The notes under the pieces: generated by a model | Told to the model about the DNA's origin: nothing | Databases searched by the model: none | Seen by the model: only the letters and a program-made list of their open reading frames with translations | Part shown: positions 63,001-64,000 of the stretch, one piece after another | Position numbering within the stretch: the first letter of the stretch is position 1 | Layout: each line of letters begins with the position of its first letter | Assembly: GCA_037349105.1 (NCBI GenBank) | Contig: JAYJMM010000105.1 | Coordinates: forward strand, 372,001-436,000 | Reading direction: 5' to 3' | Origin: Limnomonas spitsbergensis | Taxonomy: Eukaryota > Chlorophyta > Chlorophyceae > Chlamydomonadales | Length of the DNA: 64,000 nucleotides | Program-made: the position numbers and the translations under genes

Positions 63001-63893
63001 GCAAGGTTTGTGGGCTGAGCTGACGTGCAGCAGTGTTTATATTAGTACACACCCGATAACCTTCGGGGGCTTCCAGGCAGGTACCACTGTGGCGACCAGG
63101 ACCAAACCTTGACATGCCAATGGCACGCAGCAGCCTGAGCAGCAGGAAGTGGTGCTCCAGCTCCCTTTGAGCTGTGGAGTAGCTGAATTAAAGCTGAAGC
63201 ATTTCCCTTGCATAAACTAGGGTGGGCATGCCCTCCTTGCATCAGGTGGTGTGCGATGTGATGGGCGGCCAGCTGCAAGGCGCCGTTGCCAGCCTGGTGG
63301 AGCGGAACAGCATGATTGACGCGATGATGAAGAAGCAGAACGAACTCATTGCAAAGCTAGCCATGCAGGTGGGTGGGTGGCCGGGTGGTTAGATGGGTAG
63401 GTGGATGCTAGGGGGAGGAGGGCGGAGGGCAATGGTCCAGCAGGAGTGGATGTATACCGGGTGACGTGAGGATTTAGACCCTTCCCAGCCATACGGGGTG
63501 TCCAGCTCGGTGTCCTGGAGGGTTTGGTGGTCAACGCACTGCATGTTGATGATTGCATGCACGCCGCTGAGTTGTTTTGATACCTCCCTAACACTACCAG
63601 GGGGGAGCGGCGTACTTATATTTGTTTTGCTGGCAGAAAATGTAGTCTATGACAAATGTCTCATAGCTCCTCTGATCTTGATGGGAATAGTGGAACCAAG
63701 TAGTAGGGAACCTGAAGCATATTCTCACTGAAGTGCCTCTGTCTCTCAGGATGATGAGATCGTGGATCTCAAGTGGCGGCATAAAGGGGATACGTTAGAC
63801 GCAGCTGCGAAGGGGAAGGACAGCAGCAAGCCTTGGTCTAAAATGGGGCAAATGTTCAAGAGCCGCTTTAAAAAGGATGATGGTGGGGAATGA
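51057..63893 (+). CDS. TBC-domain Rab GTPase-activating protein with coiled-coil tail
   Basis: Predicted Rab-GAP in membrane traffic. Exons: 51057-51323, 51956-52061, 52651-53066, 53818-53868, 54375-54422, 55140-55195, 55634-55730, 56314-56385, 57055-57144, 57500-57697, 58530-58790, 59801-59878, 60237-60629, 60875-60946, 61296-61699, 61961-62152, 62436-62601, 63246-63368, 63750-63893; 3234 nt, 1077 aa. The TBC domain runs from about residue 78 (ELLVQAGCPASIRPTAWRAF) to about 370. Both catalytic fingers are present: IEKDLPRTFP with Arg at about 196 and GYCQGLN with Gln at about 237. HETCLRVWDVLF marks the C-terminal lobe. Between the two is a Gly/Ser-rich insert (about 152-178). After the TBC domain come low-complexity Ala/Gly/Ser segments with a poly-Ala GCT repeat, then coiled coil (about 870-1030) and a basic end (KSRFKKDD). 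The start is the first ATG after an in-frame TGA; an upstream exon cannot be excluded. Confidence 0.9.
53067..53700 (+). repeat. Polypurine tandem array of about 30-bp units in TBC intron 3
   Basis: Beginning at the donor, about 630 nt of almost pure purine repeats a variable unit built from 'gatcagagggagtagggg', '(a)tgaggggg' and 'aaggg'. About 18 units with length variants are present. G-runs of four to seven recur throughout, so the sense strand can form G-quadruplexes. Confidence 0.9.
57746..57882 (+). repeat. Dispersed repeat (family B), most complete copy, in TBC intron 10
   Basis: Contains 'ggccaccgtgcggccatgac', 'gggaccaaaccttgacc', the inverted pair in 'ggcctatggccggtggcc', 'agggcttgctgcatcagg', the palindrome-like 'ccacggccgttggccgtgg' and the end 'ggctaaatgtagctgaagca'. 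This copy best links the others. No coding capacity is seen, consistent with a small non-autonomous element. Confidence 0.6.
59641..59684 (+). repeat. 22-bp direct tandem duplication in TBC intron 11
   Basis: The segment 59641-59662 ('atcttttgccttgaggcagg' plus 'ta') is repeated exactly at 59663-59684. It is intronic and looks like a recent slip or duplication. Confidence 0.9.
63085..63202 (+). repeat. Dispersed repeat copy (family B) in TBC intron 17
   Basis: Contains 'ggaccaaaccttgac', an internal 'agctccctttgagctgtgga' stretch and the end 'gctgaattaaagctgaagca'. It lies shortly upstream of the acceptor at 63245. Confidence 0.55.
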
Positions 63894-64000
63894 TGGAAGT
63901 GCCCTAAGTCTACTATCCTGAGCTTTGCATTGCTAGTAGACCTGCTCAGGCTCAATAATTCTTATTTTGTGTTCAGAGAGTGAGGAAGGGCAACTTTGGA
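63894..64000. other. Short 3' flank of the TBC gene to the window end
   Basis: The last 107 bases follow the TBC stop codon and are probably its 3' UTR. No polyadenylation signal or new gene start is evident. Confidence 0.4.

Noticed and set aside
1..64000. Search for CRISPR arrays, operons, integrases, or viral or toxin genes
   Set aside because: All strong signals are spliced eukaryotic genes; no direct-repeat/spacer array, phage gene or toxin was seen.

Overview
The window is nuclear DNA of an intron-rich eukaryote, most likely a green alga. The basis is densely split genes (9 to 25 exons) with GT-AG introns of 0.1 to 1.1 kb, mixed-GC coding sequence full of Ala/Gly/Ser/Gln linkers, a plant-type one-domain ABCA transporter, an NRP/SET-type histone chaperone and a PPR-like organelle protein. 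I cannot fix the lineage from sequence alone. All gene models were assembled by hand. In each of the six main genes the exon phases close into one continuous frame, which is the main support for the models.

Layout: (1) 606-14735 (+), ABCA-type ABC transporter, 25 exons, about 1426 aa. (2) 17737-23070 (-), SET/NAP1-related histone chaperone, 9 exons, 249 aa. (3) 23356-26827 (+), organelle-targeted PPR-like helical-repeat protein, 8 exons including a 27-nt microexon, 346 aa. (4) 27845-39697 (+), type II membrane protein joining an RCC1-like beta-propeller to a carbohydrate sulfotransferase, 20 exons, 1046 aa. (5) 41045-50862 (-), 26S proteasome subunit RPN2/PSMD1, 20 exons, 1002 aa. (6) 51057-63893 (+), TBC-domain Rab GTPase-activating protein, 19 exons, 1077 aa. 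Genes 2/3 and 5/6 are head-to-head with 285 and 194 bp between start codons, so they probably share promoters. Genes 1/2 and 4/5 converge. A possible two-exon gene for a 54-aa membrane protein lies between genes 3 and 4.

The genes do not form one pathway: they cover lipid or sterol-type export, chromatin, organelle RNA or translation, Golgi polysaccharide sulfation, protein degradation and vesicle traffic. The strongest novelty is the RCC1-sulfotransferase fusion (gene 4). The second theme is intron structure: tandem arrays start at or beside splice sites, exon edges are duplicated into introns of RPN2, three introns use GC donors, one intron holds a perfect 25-bp hairpin, and a small dispersed repeat family sits repeatedly inside introns.
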